A stretch of 64,000 nucleotides of DNA from Agarophyton chilense (taxonomy: Eukaryota > Rhodophyta > Florideophyceae > Gracilariales > Gracilariaceae): assembly GCA_030374765.1 (NCBI GenBank), contig JARGXX010000021.1, forward strand, positions 62,001 to 126,000, written 5' to 3'. Position 1 is the stretch's first letter. Each line of letters opens with the position of its first letter. The translations under genes were made by a program, and so were the position numbers. Of this stretch, positions 33,244-45,340 are shown piece after piece. The notes below the pieces were generated by a model, which was given only the letters and a program-made list of their open reading frames with translations, searched no databases and was not told where the DNA came from.

Positions 33244-35001
33244 TCAGTGATCATCGAGGAATGTACATGCATATTGAAACTTTTCCGGAAAAGACTTTTC
33301 CAGAGGACCTACAATATCCGAGTGCACAATGTCACCAACCGCGGATGCATGTTCAAAGTGACCTGGGAACGGAAGCTTATGAGCCTTGCCAAGTCGACAT
33401 GCTCGGCATACCTCCTCCATGTCACACAAGTGCGGCACTCCATCTGCGTACTTGTGTACATGTTGCAGATCACGTTGGTTGATGTGAGCCAGTCGTCTCT
33501 GCCACAGTTGAGTCTCCGTAGACTTAGTAGAAAGCGCAAGTTCCACACCAGCATGCTCTAAAGGTTGAGGAAGTGTGTACATGCGAGATACCTTGTCACG
33601 ATCACCAATGCCCACCTCAAAACCATTTGACTCTAGCGTCAAACGTACAATATGACGACCGAAGAGCGACTCAATACCTTTGTCGGCCAAACACCCGGTT
33701 GAAACCAAGTTGTATCCCAGAGCGGGGGTCAGTTGGGCATCACTCAGACGTATGTTCGCATTGTCCAAAGGAATGATCACCTCTCCGCGTTGTTTAGATA
33801 CAACAGATGTGTTATCGGCAAGCATCACTGTCCTTTCGTCGCAAGGTTCAAGTGAACCGGGCACGAACGCACAAACAGAATGGAAGCAATGTACTGTCGC
33901 ACCGCTGTCTGCGTAGGTACTCAGGTCATTCGGCGGAACTATAGTGGTCCTTTCCACAGTTGCACCAGCAATTTCGATTTTGCCAGACTTTCCAGAAGAC
34001 TTGCTCGAGGCGCTTCTACCACTACTGCCACCCATTCGCTTGGGTTGTGGCGACAGTTTATCGAGGATACTCTGCGGCAAGTGGTTGTCCGGGTTGTCCG
34101 GATTCATAAAGCAACGATCTTGTGTGTGTCCATCGCGATCACAGAAGTCGCAATGATGTCCATTGCTCGATCCAGAACGATCAAATGATGACGATCTCAA
34201 GGCGGCAGCAAGTGCACGAGCAGTAGACTCAATGTCGGAGTGACCATCAGACTCCTCATCTTCGTTGTTTGCACTACTGCGGGTACGATTCGTCGATTCA
34301 GAATGTCGACCAGATTTTTTCCTGCCCTTCTTCTTGCGACGTGAACTACGTCCAGACGGCCTTGCAGACACCTGTTTCGCGTTGTATTTATCTATGAGGG
34401 TCGTGGCCACGTAGTCCCATGTAAGCTCAGCGATATCCTTGGTTCGAAGAGCTGCAGCAGTAGACTCCAGTGTGCAATTGCGATCAATAGAAGCAAGTAA
34501 CATGGGAGCTTTGTGCGACTCCGGTACTGCCGCATCCTTCCCCATGCGCTCTAACTGAGCAAATAACGCCGTGTACTGGTCCACATAGCCTGACATATTC
34601 TGACCATTGTATCCCATACGGAATAGTTGAGTCTGCACAGCAATTCTGGATACAGTACGATTGGACGCATACCGTGCATCAAGTAATGCGAGCATGCGCG
34701 CCGGGTCGTCGTCGACATCCATGACCACACGAAGTGGCGCATCACCCAAGGCGCATATTATGATTCCACATGCCTTCTCGCGCTTGGCCACAACTCGAGC
34801 GCTATCAATAGCGGTATCCGATGTTGCTTCAGTAGTTGCTGAATATCCAGAATCGGATTCCACACCGTTCCACACACCTTTAACACGGCAGGCAGCACGA
34901 AGGCGATGGCGCCATAGGGCATAATCATCACCACGCCTTCCATGAAAACGAGGGATTTTCATCCCGGTAGTACTTTCGGATTCCATTTCCGTGTCCGACA
35001 T
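33244..35001 (-). CDS. Copia D Gag, protease and integrase N-terminus
   Basis: 585 codons from MSDTEMESEST to FLDDH, ending at a TGA where F has Ser. It is nearly identical to the start of F. Gag (residues 1-about 340) has a complete CX2CX4HX4C zinc knuckle, the protease keeps ADSGA, and the integrase zinc domain HxxxxH...CxxC is intact. A product of this length could still make particles and mature Gag, and could act in trans or interfere with F; that is inference. The ATG matches the start of F, C and E. Confidence 0.88.
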   Translation of the reverse strand: MSDTEMESESTTGMKIPRFHGRRGDDYALWRHRLRAACRVKGVWNGVESDSGYSATTEATSDTAIDSARVVAKREKACGIIICALGDAPLRVVMDVDDDPARMLALLDARYASNRTVSRIAVQTQLFRMGYNGQNMSGYVDQYTALFAQLERMGKDAAVPESHKAPMLLASIDRNCTLESTAAALRTKDIAELTWDYVATTLIDKYNAKQVSARPSGRSSRRKKKGRKKSGRHSESTNRTRSSANNEDEESDGHSDIESTARALAAALRSSSFDRSGSSNGHHCDFCDRDGHTQDRCFMNPDNPDNHLPQSILDKLSPQPKRMGGSSGRSASSKSSGKSGKIEIAGATVERTTIVPPNDLSTYADSGATVHCFHSVCAFVPGSLEPCDERTVMLADNTSVVSKQRGEVIIPLDNANIRLSDAQLTPALGYNLVSTGCLADKGIESLFGRHIVRLTLESNGFEVGIGDRDKVSRMYTLPQPLEHAGVELALSTKSTETQLWQRRLAHINQRDLQHVHKYADGVPHLCDMEEVCRACRLGKAHKLPFPGHFEHASAVGDIVHSDIVGPLEKSFPEKFQYACTFLDDH

Positions 35002-35914
35002 ATTTCAGTCTGTTATCCACGAAGCAGATAGAACGGAACCAAACGAAATTAATTAGTAGAGGGAAGCAGAGTGAGGGACTCAATGCCTTGGGAAGTTTAA
35101 GAAAAGGGCCACGAGCAGTGATGAATTCGTGGCCGAGCTTGCCCGAACGGAGTATCCCAACTCAAACGTTCGACAGCGAGGACGACAGCGGAGACTTTTG
35201 ACGTAGCCTGCAACGCTCATTGAGACGCGTCTCGTACGCGATCACAAGCGGAGCTCGGGTGCTCCCACGCTTGGAGTATACTCACGGGCAGTAGCAGAAG
35301 GCGTACCCGGAACAGACAAACTTCTCGACTTCGGGTTGAAACTTCTTGATTGAACCTACCGAGACTTGCTCGAGGTAGGCGGGCGCACTGGCGGGAGAAA
35401 CTACCTCCGCTACCCTAAAGGATGATCCCCTGGACCCTGGTTACTCTCTCCAGGTGAGGTACGCTTTGATTACCTACCGAACTCTGCGCACTTCAGAGTC
35501 CGGCGCTTTTAGTCCCTACGAGGCGTCCCAAGGAGGGGTGTCGTCAAGATACACTTCCCCCAGTTGACCCAAGCTAGCCTCTTGCGGGAAAGTAGCGCGG
35601 TCGTGCGGTGTAGTACGGTTGCTCCTACACTTCCAAGCCCAATTCATCGACCTCCGTACTCTACGGACGGAGAGCAGGATTTGGCAGACTTCCCGGTCTC
35701 GTGCCAAGGGGGTACTAACAAACGCGATATGTTTTCGCCACCAAGGAGGAAGTCCGCAGGGTACACGCCTGTCGCAAAACAAAATAACTTCTTGAATCCA
35801 GATGAGCGTTAGTCGTAGATCGCGCACCTGTGGCAGTAGGGAATCTTCTTGAATCCAAATAAATGTTAGTAGAGCGTGACGTCTGCGAAGAGTCGACGCT
35901 CTGGGCCCATAACC
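35002..35914 (-). other. Leader and primer-binding site of element D
   Basis: Minus-strand PBS GGTTATGGGCCCAG at 35914-35901, adjacent to the 5' LTR, matches the initiator tRNA-Met anticodon arm. The conserved structured leader block lies at 35524-35348. No coding capacity is supported. Confidence 0.75.
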
Positions 35915-36856
35915 TCACAACGTGAGCGCAGGTTAGGTAAAGAAAAAAGAAGAAGAGGGGGAAAGACGAGAAGAAGAGAAAAATAAAAGAAGAGAAACAA
36001 AGGAAGGTAGTCAGCCTTCACAATTTACTTCGATCGTTGGCGACCGTCATTGAAACCTATATCTACCTCGCACGCAGTTCCGCCGCCGGTGCTGACCGTC
36101 GGCGGGTCACCCACGTCTCACACCTTGCCACTGTGCGACGAGGAGTTGCGCGCCAAAACAATTTCAAACATGAAGCATATCAAATAAAAACTCAAAAAAT
36201 CATCCAAAGTGGTGCGCCAGTGCCAACCACCCCGCGCAGCCCAGATTCGGCTGTTACGGCCAAACCCCGTATCCAGCCCACATTCGCACATTCTCTCCAA
36301 CTGCATAGCCCGTGCTCATTCAGCGCTCTCGCCCAATCAAATCGCTCCACTTGGGCCGAAGCCCCAACACGCCCCATTAGAACCAGACCACTTGTCCATA
36401 CCACGTTGCATGAGGGCATTTGCAGTAGCCAATCAGATGGCCGTTTCACGTTGAGATTGAGATGAGGCGCATATGCGTTTTTCCGCGGAGGGTGCCCAAA
36501 AGTGCCCATGCTTAAATCCACTTTTTGTTTTCCACTATTTCCAACACTCCAAAGGGCTTGGGGGCACAGACGACCAAACCTCAACACATTCAGCGCTCTC
36601 GTCCAATCAAATCGCTCCACTTGGGCCGAAGCCCCAACACGCCCCATTAGAACCAGACCACTTGTCCATACCACGTTGCATGAGGGCAATTGCAGTAGCC
36701 AATCAGATGGCCGTTTCACGTTGAGATTGAGATGAGGCGCATATACGTTTTTCCGCGGAGGGTGCCCAAAAGTGCCCATGCTTAAATCCACTTTTTGTTT
36801 TCCACTATTTCCAACACTCCAAAGGGCTTGGGGGCACAGTCGACCAAACCTCAACA
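35915..36856 (-). repeat. 5' LTR of element D plus partial LTR duplication
   Basis: 35915-36586 is a full LTR (672 bp). 36587-36856 repeats the first 270 bp of the LTR, from the start TGTTGAGG to the segment around CGCTGAATG. So the 5' end has a tandem partial LTR, mirroring the LTR duplication at the 3' end. Confidence 0.88.
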
Positions 36857-37329
36857 GCCGCATTCTTACCCATGCGCTCTAACTGAGCAAGTAACGCCGT
36901 GTACTGGTCCACATAGCCTGACATATTCTGACAATTGTATGCCAAACGGAATAGTTGTGTCTGCACAGAAACTATGGATACAGTACGATTAGATGCTTAC
37001 CGTGCATCAAGTAGTGCGAGCATGCGCGCCGGATCGTCGTCGACATCCATGACCACACGAAATGGTGCATCACCCAAGGCGCATATGACGATTCCACATG
37101 CCTTTTCGCTCTTAGCAACAACTCGAGCGCTCTCAATAGCGGTATCCGACGTAGCTTCAGTAGTTTCAGAATGTCCAGAACCCGTCTCGACGACGGTCCA
37201 CACACTTTTCACACGACAGGCTGCACGAAGGCGATGACGCCATAAACCATAATCATCACCTCGTTTGCCATGAAAGCGCGAAATTTTTATCCCGGTAGTA
37301 CTTTCGGATTCCATCTCCGTGTCTGACAT
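36857..37329 (-). pseudogene. Copia C Gag N-terminus
   Basis: Starts at ATG 37329 (MSDTEMESEST) and is cut off at 36857 by element D. It joins 30438 when D and one TSD are removed. A TAA replaces Tyr at about 36996-36998 (DAR.ASNRT). Missense differences from F are frequent. Confidence 0.85.
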
Positions 37330-38242
37330 GTTTGAGTCTGTTATTCACGGAGCAGATAGAACGGAGCCAAAAGAAATTAATAAGTAGAGGGAAGCAGAGT
37401 GAGGGACTCAATGCTTAGGGGAGTTTAGGAAAGGGCCACGAGCAGTGATGAAGTCGTGGCCGAGCTTGCCCGAACGGAGTATCCTTACTCAAACGTTCGA
37501 CAGCGAGGACGACAGCGGAGACTTTTGACGTAGTCTGCAACGCTCACCGAGACGCGTCTCGTACGCGGTCACACGTGGAGCTTGGGTGCTCCCACGCGTG
37601 GAGTATACTCACTGGCAGTAGCAGAAGGCGTACCTGGAACAGACAAACTTCTCGACTTCTGGTTGAAACTTCTTAATTGAAGCTACCGAGACTTGCTCGA
37701 GGTAGGCGGGCGCACTGGCGGGAGAAACTACCTCCGCTACCCTAAAGGATGATCCCCTGGACCCTGGTTACTCTCTCCAGGTGAGGTACGCTTTGATTAC
37801 CTACCGAACTTTGCGCACTTCAGAGTCCGGCGCTTTTAGTCCCTACGAGGCGTCCCAAGGAGGGGTGTCGTCAAGATACACTTCCCCCAGTTGACCCAAG
37901 CTAGCCTCTTGCGGGAAAGTAGCGCGGTCGTGCGGCGTAGTACGGTTGCTCCTACACTTCCAAGCCCAATTCATCGACCTCCGTACTCTACGGACGGAGA
38001 GCAGGATTTGGCATACTTCCCGGTCTCGTGCCAAGGGGGTACTAACAAACGCAATATGTTTTCGATACCAAGGAGAAAGTCCGCAGGGTACACGCCTGTC
38101 GCAAAATAAAAATAACTTCTTGAATCCAGATGAGCGTTAGTCCTAGATCGCGCACCTGTCACAGTAGGGAAACTTCTTGAATCCAGATGAGTGTTAGAAG
38201 AGCGTGACGTCTGCGAAGAGTCGACGCCCTGGGCCCATAATC
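37330..38242 (-). other. Leader and primer-binding site of element C
   Basis: PBS GATTATGGGCCCAG at 38242-38229 (one mismatch). The conserved leader block lies at 37851-37675, with one stem mutated (CAAAGT against ACTCTG). Otherwise non-coding. Confidence 0.7.
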
Positions 38243-38910
38243 TCACAAAGTGAGCGCAGGTTATGAAATGAAAAAGGAAAAGAAAGAAAAAGACAAGAAG
38301 GAAGCGACAGTAAAAGAAGAAAAACAAATGAAGGTAGATAGTCTTCACAATTTACTTCGGTCTTCTGCCACCGTTATTGACAACTATAACTAAGTTGCAC
38401 GCACTTCCGCCGCCGGTGCTCACCGTCGGCGGGTCACCCACGTCTCACAGCGTGCCACTGTGAAATGAGGAGTTGCGCGCCAAAACAATTTCAAACATAA
38501 AGCATAACAAATAAAATCTCAAAAAATCATCCGAAGTGGTATGCCAGTGCCAACAGCCCCGCGCAGCCCAGATTCGGCAGTAACGGCCAAACGTATCCAG
38601 CCCACATTCGCACATTCTCTCCAACTGCATATCCCGTGCTTATTCAGCGCTCTCGTCCAATCAGATTGCTCCATATGGGCCGAAGCCCAAACACGCCCCA
38701 TTAGAAGCAGACCACTTGTCCATGACACGTTGCACGAGGGCATTTGCAGTAGCCAATCAGATGGCCGTTTCACGTTGAGATTGAGATGAGGCGCATATGT
38801 GTTTTTCCGCGGAGGGTGCCCGAAAAAACCCATGCTTAAATCCACTTTTTGTTTTCCACTATTTCCAACACTCCAAAGGGCTTGGGGGCATAACCGACCA
38901 AACTTCAATA
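38243..38910 (-). repeat. 5' LTR of copia element C
   Basis: 668 bp, family 1. Its start has decayed to TATTGAAG (expected TGTTGAAG). Closest in the window to the 3' LTR at 25969-26633, supporting that these two belong to one element. Confidence 0.85.
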
Positions 38911-40244
38911 CCAGTAACGGATTGGAGAGGCATAAGGAGGATGTGAAAAGCTATTTTGTGAAGCCATTAAGTTCGGCGTTTGCGATGTGGACTTTCCTCA
39001 AACCGGCGAGCTACAAGAGTTTGACAGTCTAGTTTGCTCGACGGTCATGCATCATCAGAAACATCTTCCACGCTAGTGGAAACAATGTGATAGTGCCCCC
39101 GTCATGTGGCACGTACCGTTTTTAGTCGTCACAACCATTTCAGCGGTGCCGAGAAAGACAAGAGGTGATATGTCAAAAAGTTAAAACTGCAGAGATTGTC
39201 CCGGCTGCGGTCACTCCACGCCAATTTTCCTCATTCCCAACAGCGTGCCCGAACTTGCTGTTTTCTCAGAAACGGCTCAGCACGCAGGCACTTTTCCGTA
39301 ATGAAGATGGAAAAACCCACCCTGTGTTCGTCTTTACCAGGTTTCGAAATATTTCTTCCTTAATATATATAGCCATATGATACATTCAGTCGGATGCAGC
39401 GTGTACATCTTACACGGAACCACACAGAAACCCGATCCCACCTAAACCAAACCTTACACTTCCGACCACTTCCTGTTGCTGATCAGATATTTTGTTCTGG
39501 GTTCTATAGGTTTGATAGGTTTGATAATCATATAAGATTTTGGTTGGGAAAGCTCCATAGCTTGCGCCCAAACTATAACGACGAGGGGTCTATATTGGCC
39601 AATGTCTCCCTCTTGCTAACTCGGCTATCGTCTTAGGCGCATCATCGACACTCTCCGGAGTTACTATCTACCTGTAATTACGTCCAATAAAACATGAAGT
39701 TTTGGCCTTCATCTCCCGTTTGAAAGCATTTAGTTAACAATGGCGCAATTCAGTAGCCAGTACTCTGTTTATGAGGTCAACAAAGCCTATCTGAAAGACT
39801 TGTCTTTCTTAAATATGCTGTAGATTTGTGCATATGTGGTTTCTCCACCGTAATATTGAAAATGGGGATGAAGATTGAAACTATAGGGCGTCGAAAACTA
39901 ACTTTTGAAACAAAGCAACAGCCAGGAATTGCGACCAAAGAAACAAAATCAGCAACTCTTTTTAGTACGAAACCTCTCATTTCATATCAGTTTAGACTGC
40001 TCTGTGGATAGATCTACAAGCAAGTGAATTCTCTGAGTATTGTGTACGAGTAGGCTTTCAAATATAGTTTTGCTATCTTAAGGTCGTTCAAACTGTATCA
40101 AAAATCGAACCTGGGTCCTCTATCTTTGTTTTAAGTCGTATGCATCTGGTACTATCATCTATGGCCTTTGAATCAAAAACACAGACGACCACTCAATCAC
40201 CACGTCTCCTTTGCTACTACAAATTTACGCATACCTCGAATTTT
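38911..40244. other. AT-rich flank, no certain gene
   Basis: A short plus-strand frame (about 38912-39032, GLERHKEDVKSYFV) begins right at the edge of element C and may be an exon remnant. Further small plus frames (39165-39380, 39394-39636) have no domain. Nothing else is recognised. Confidence 0.3.
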
Positions 40245-40939
40245 TTAATGGAGTAACAACTTGTTAATTTCCACGCTCTGGATCCGTGAGTTCCAAATAT
40301 CGCACCAGTGCCACGTAACAGCCAGAGTCGTTTGGTAGGGCAAAAAGCGCTTGTACAAAACCAACTTTTTCTTATTTTGGTGAGCGTATGCCACAGCATA
40401 ACGATCACAGTGACCTCGGACGTTTTCCCTACTTGCTAACTTGTGCTGGATACGATTGGCATCTTGGGAGTGCCACCACTCGTAGTTGATGCAAATTTGT
40501 ATCTCTGATTGTCTTCGAAGATATTTGAATCCCTCCTCGGTCATTACCGGAGAGCAAAAAGTTATATTTTTGTCTCTTGCACACTCTTGCATGTACTCAA
40601 GCGCTTTTTGATTTGTTCACAGAATTGATCGATGTCAGGATCTGGATTTCTTCGGTTTGCTCCATCCTCATTTGAAATGGGTCATATATTTAGTTTTCGG
40701 GTCATTTCTCCACGTGATGCCACGAACTTCGAAATATTGATGTTGTCGTGAAGATTGGTGCTTTCGTGTTCAAAGTCGTTTGTATCGACATCAATGATCT
40801 GTGTAACTAGTTGCAGTGCTATATGAGAGCGATGTCTGTTCGTTGAGTGGTATATATTTTTTATTCTTTTCTGTTTCGATCCATTGTGAGCCCTGTAACC
40901 ACCAGGAATGCACCAAAAGCATGTCAAGTGGTTGCGCAC
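40245..40939 (-). pseudogene. Unrecognised minus-strand gene fragment
   Basis: Two open segments, 40939-40682 and 40640-40245, read as protein-like sequence (for example INYEWWHSQDANRIQHKL) joined by a short gap with a stop. Composition is rich in Arg, His, Asn and aromatic residues. No domain is recognised. An intron or a frameshift could separate the parts. Confidence 0.22.
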
Positions 40940-41349
40940 GTGTCACATTAGTCTGTTTGTTTTCATATTGTTTTCTATGCCAATTTTACCTGTTTGGAGT
41001 ATTCCGAGGTTTAAACACATCCACGGCAAGCATTAAATATCCACAAGTTTTTTTGAGCCCATTTTGGGGAGCTGTTGACGCCATGGATTGCATTGTGCAC
41101 TTCGGCCATCTGAAGGGCACCTTGGACCAAGTCATCGTCGTCGGGATTCGTAAAGGTAAGGCCTCTGAGTTCAATCCAGATAAACGGGCAACGCTCTCTA
41201 CCCCCATGACTAGGCATGCCTGCTTTTTTTTCTCGCTTGGGTTACCTCTGAATGGAGTGATTAAAAGGATCTATGCGTATACTGCCATATTCAATATACG
41301 TTGGTTTGCAATAGAGACATATTTGGTAGCCGAATACAAGGAGGTATAG
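40816..41349 (+). CDS. Hypothetical 177-codon ORF
   Basis: The longest frame in the AT-rich part of the window, with hydrophobic Phe/Cys-rich segments at about residues 9-25 and 44-62 and a mixed region after residue 85. No domain is recognised. Its 5' part overlaps the minus-strand fragment at 40245-40939 and its 3' part opposes open minus frames (40986-41217), so either strand may be the coding one. Confidence 0.18.
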   Translation: MLYESDVCSLSGIYFLFFSVSIHCEPCNHQECTKSMSSGCARVTLVCLFSYCFLCQFYLFGVFRGLNTSTASIKYPQVFLSPFWGAVDAMDCIVHFGHLKGTLDQVIVVGIRKGKASEFNPDKRATLSTPMTRHACFFFSLGLPLNGVIKRIYAYTAIFNIRWFAIETYLVAEYKEV

Positions 41350-42306
41350 TGCTGAGCGAGATGTTAGCCAGCACTATCGGGGAGGATGCGGTAAAATTCT
41401 AGGTCCAGTATATACAAAGTGTCAAATCCAACCACAAAATACGGCAAAAGGGGCTCCGAGCCAAACCCTCGAAATGCAGACAACGCAGGCGGATACTCTT
41501 GGGCGCTCATGTCAGTGAGATCGTGCTGAGCTTTTTCAAGCGCTCCTATAGCGGCAGGAGAAAGCCTTCTCGACGGTTGAGCATTCGGTAATCTGTGCGT
41601 TTCTGTTAGTAACCAATGCAGAACAGTTTTTTCGACATCCCGACTTGAAGCACTTCCGTGGATCGCTGTACCTCCTTCACATGCTCTTTATGGATCTTAA
41701 TCTTGGACTTCAACGGCATTGTACATAACGTACAGTCTGTGAAACTGTCAGCACTTTCCAGATATAGAAAAGAACGTTATTGGGGCTGGTCCGCGACAAT
41801 AATATCGATTCGAGGAAGAACAATGGTGCCACCCATAACAATACCAGACTGGGACGTTTCAAGAAGATCTTTGAGTGAAAGGAAACGATACCTTTGAAAA
41901 AGCTTCCTTTTTTCTCTCCACAGTTCACCCATTGTTCGTTCGGTTCCATGGGAACCAACGCAGGGAGCTATGCCGACATCATGCCACTCATTGCCTCCCT
42001 CACGTAAGCTGCTGAAACGAACTCGAAGGGGATAGAACCTGTGAGATCCAGAGATTGTAAGAATTGTTCCATCGCAATATATACCAATTGCACCACTGAA
42101 CGCCTTTTACACCAGAATATACCGCTCAAGAACTCCAGAGTTCCATGGTGCTGAGTATATCCTATTACCTTTTTAATATTCTTCGCAAATGGTCGCACAT
42201 CTGAAGCACCTCTTACTTCTTATATCTCTTCTATGAGCAGTTTCAAGGAAGAACTGCAGACACCAGTTTCATCTCTTCTCAGCTGCGTGTTAATTACAGC
42301 CGTAGG

Positions 42307-43184
42307 TCAAGCATCCCGAACCGCGGACCATAGTCTAATTCTCTTGAAGCACGAGATAAATGAGTCAGGCGACTGAAACTGTTGCGTGAAGTGTCGCAAA
42401 GAGCTTGGAAGGGTTTCTTTTAGATTAAGCACCATTTCTGCAAAGTTGTGTGTTTCTCCAAGAAATAGCTGATGCTTCTGGGATTGCCCTAACACAATGG
42501 CAACTGATCGACGAATGCCATTTGGTGGCGGATTTGGTTCTTTAACACGAAACATTGGCCCCCATGAACATCCCTAGCAATAATAGTAGTCGAAAAAAAC
42601 CTCGTCTGAGACTCGTGTAGAGAATTAAGTAATGCTACTCGATGCATAATTTCTTGGGAGTGAACTTCCGGATGGTGGAAATAATTCGTCGGTTCTTTTT
42701 GGTTCAAAGACGTGCGTGGGTACGTCTTCTGATGAAGGCAATTGTTCTTGTCGGATGTTTTCATTCGAGAGCTTTGCTCCCTTTTCGTGAGACCTTCTCT
42801 CATGTCGGATGATATTCACCTGACCTTGAGACGAACGGCCCCAGATAGGATATTTCAACCTTATGGTCGAGATTTTGTGTATTTCATATGAGACCAGGGG
42901 AGATAATTGACATCTACAATCACGATCATCGTGACGAAAGCTCGCAAAATGGAACAGAATGGAATCATAATTATTCCATCGAACCAAAAGGCCCGCTTTC
43001 AATCCGAATGACGAAGGGCAATATCACTTTGAAGTGAATCATCCCTAAGCTTTTGTACGAACACTTCACCATACATAGGCCCTGCGGCTCTGTGGGACAC
43101 AAAACGTTCTTCATATTTCAGATGACATGAGCAAAAAACGTTCTGCTCTAATGTTAGGTACCAATCGTCGACTTTCCAGGCCAC
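42307..43184 (-). pseudogene. Unrecognised minus-strand gene fragment
   Basis: Overlapping minus frames (43184-42999, 43002-42625, 42803-42489, 42555-42307) read continuously if one or two frameshifts are allowed. Segments include GQVNIIRHERRSHEKGAKL and FQSPDSFISCFKRIRLW. The C-terminal part is helix-rich and ends at a stop at 42307. No family is recognised. Confidence 0.22.
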
Positions 43185-44840
43185 GAACGGAGGGAATGAA
43201 TGCGTCGGGTTTTCAGATTAATGATACAAAAACCGAGACAGATCCACAGCAAAGAACAGCGCAGGCAAAGGAGGGATCGACAGAGAACCTGAAAAACATT
43301 CCTGTGCGGGCGTCTTCACAATCGACACTCCGGCAATGAACGCTCAGCATAAAACAAAACCACGCGGATTCGGGAGCGCAACATGGGTCACATAGGTATA
43401 TTGGTACACCCATTGGAACACATGGACAACAGAAGTCATCCTACTGACAGACAGATACTAATCAGAGGCGTGTTATTGCTGTCGATGCTGTTCGCACAGC
43501 GAACGAGGATTGAACGCAGTCTTCCAAAGAAGTACTGAAATAATTGTGTGAAATCAATAATGAAATGACGCATTTCAAGGAGGAGGCGTGTGAACATATC
43601 AAAGCTGTTCGTATTGAATTTCGAAGTGGTTTCGACGAGTTTTTGAAATAACTTGGGGCTAGTAGACAACAATTCGTTGCTGCTCTTGCTGATAACTTTG
43701 AGAAGGAGGCAGAAGGTTATAAGATGGAGATACTGAAGAAAGTAAGATTTACCAAGGTCACGTTTTCATGGTGCAATATGTGATAAAGTCTTCATGCTAA
43801 CCTTCAGCTGTTCGAGCTTTGTGCATTGGTTAGAATGCGGAATTGTTACAGGTGAGTTACTTCAGTTTTGTCCTGAGAAGCAAGCTTTCTTCTAGCTAAC
43901 AAAAAACCCAGGAATGCATTCGCTACATGTGCTGTTTTCAGTTTATTGATTGGAAAAGAGGTGACCAAATCTACAGTGTTTCCGTCGAAAATGTCGGAAA
44001 AAGTACAAACTTTTCAGGAGATTCTAGGCTGTCGGATGGCTCAAAACGAAGTGTAGGCGAAGACAAAGAGGGAAAGGTTCTGTTTTCTGATATAAAAGTG
44101 ATAAAACGAAAAGTTGAGTATTCTATCATCGTCTACTCTTACGTAGCAAGGGATCACAGTAGAGCTCACGAAAGCATACCAAAATGGATAGTAATTTAAT
44201 ACATAATCGTTGCTCCGCAGTTTAGTTCTTTCTAACCATGTCAAAGTTCAAGTCCTTTGACAATTCTACGCCCCAGCGTGTCCATTGAATGCAGGACCCA
44301 AAGCAGACAAAGAAGCTAAGGGCCAGTATTTGATGAAGCTGATCACTATGGGCCAAGAAAAGGCGAGTTTACATTTCGTGATTCGTAGATATCTGCAATA
44401 TATATTGCTCTTTTTGAGGGAATAGTGACTGCAAAATCTGCTTTGAACCACTTGAAAGGCTTGGCAGTAATTGAGACGCTTCCAACAATTCCAAAATTTT
44501 GTACCCAAATAAATCCCGTACAGATGAGCATATTCTGTGCCGGCTACATATCTGTCAAGGTTTGCGCTTCGTTATTTCTTATCCAATGGATGCTTGATGT
44601 GTACGGACAATTCTCAACCCTTGCTATATACAGATCTATAGTCCTATTTACAGATTGAGTGTGTGGAAAAGACGTAGAATGAACAGATCACATGCTCTGC
44701 TTTGGGCTAAACGAGTTTCGAAATTCAAGGATATGCTCGAATCAGAGGCAACGTTGAATCAACATGATGAAGCATTTAATGATCCCTCTAATACTGTTCA
44801 TAAATCTAGCATATGTTGTGACAAAGAATTGGTTAATTGA
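43127..44840 (+). other. Possible spliced gene or gene relic
   Basis: Plus-strand open segments lie at 43127-43339 (basic, Thr/Ser-rich), about 43470-43741 (helical, with stops), 43943-44199 and 44655-44840. The second segment ends at AAGAA/gtaag; the following 66 bp (43742-43807) has a gctaac branch site and ends cag, as in a compact spliceosomal intron. A second candidate intron is gtgagt at 43851 to ttttcag at about 43940. The third exon begins FIDWKRGDQIY. In-frame stops in the second segment suggest decay or wrong exon limits. No family is recognised. Confidence 0.3.
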
Positions 44841-45335
44841 GTATAAATGTTTCGTGACGGTTAGTCCGTCAGTCTTTATTTCGCCGAAGCAGTACGTTGG
44901 AGCTAAAGTCACTGGTAGATTGGAAGTATCCGTATAACATAGCGATTCAGTGGTGCATGGTCAGGTGTAATCGTCAACAAGTAAGGATGTGACGACAGAT
45001 AGTAGGCCATGATGCCATTAGTATGGAAATGTAACATGACGGTTGCTTGAGAGCGGCACGACGACGCACTGACGACTAGCGTGCTACTAGTGGTTGATGA
45101 TGGCTTGTGTTGATCTGAAAATGCACTCTCGAATGGTGTATGTGGATGGTTACTGATGGCTTGTTTTCTGGCAAGCATACTGTAAATGTCATATCCGTTC
45201 AAATTTAGTTAGGGGACATAACGCGGGTGGCTACAACCTAAGGGAACACAAGTAGTAGATAAGCTCTCGAGAGTGCCAGTCCAGAATAGGGCAAATAAAA
45301 AAATTCAAAGAAAGACGACAGAAAGAAGTTGTGTA
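44841..45335. other. No gene recognised
   Basis: Intergenic-type sequence between the spliced-gene candidate and the solo LTR. A minus-strand frame at 44909-45202 has no domain. Confidence 0.35.
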
Positions 45336-45340
45336 ATGGG

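Larger units (their letters stand above)
30439..36856 (-). mobile_element. Copia element D, internally deleted, inserted in element C
   Basis: Bounded by gccgc at 30434-30438 and 36857-36861, which splits element C's gag within the Ala-Ala-Val codons. Minus-strand order: partial LTR copy (36856-36587), full 5' LTR (36586-35915), PBS, leader, gag-pro-int-RT (35001-31823), 38-bp RT tail plus LTR twice (31860-31823, LTR 31822-31150, 31149-31112, LTR 31111-30439). The RT palm with YVDD and all of RNase H are missing, so D is non-autonomous. LTRs are close to those of F, so it is a young insertion. Confidence 0.9.
25969..38910 (-). mobile_element. Copia element C (old, minus strand), hosts element D
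   Basis: 3' LTR 25969-26633, internal region 26634-30438 and 36857-38242, 5' LTR 38243-38910. PBS complement lies at 38229-38242. The two internal parts are separated by element D with TSD gccgc. Gag-Pol is decayed by many stops and a frameshift. The outer flanks (gtccc and ccagt) do not match, so one end may have been altered. Its LTRs differ visibly from each other and from those of F, so it is older than D and F. Confidence 0.85.

Noticed and set aside
25969-38910. Treating the whole block as one long tandem array of copia copies
   Set aside because: The gccgc duplication and the split gag frame show a nested insertion of D in C rather than a tandem array.
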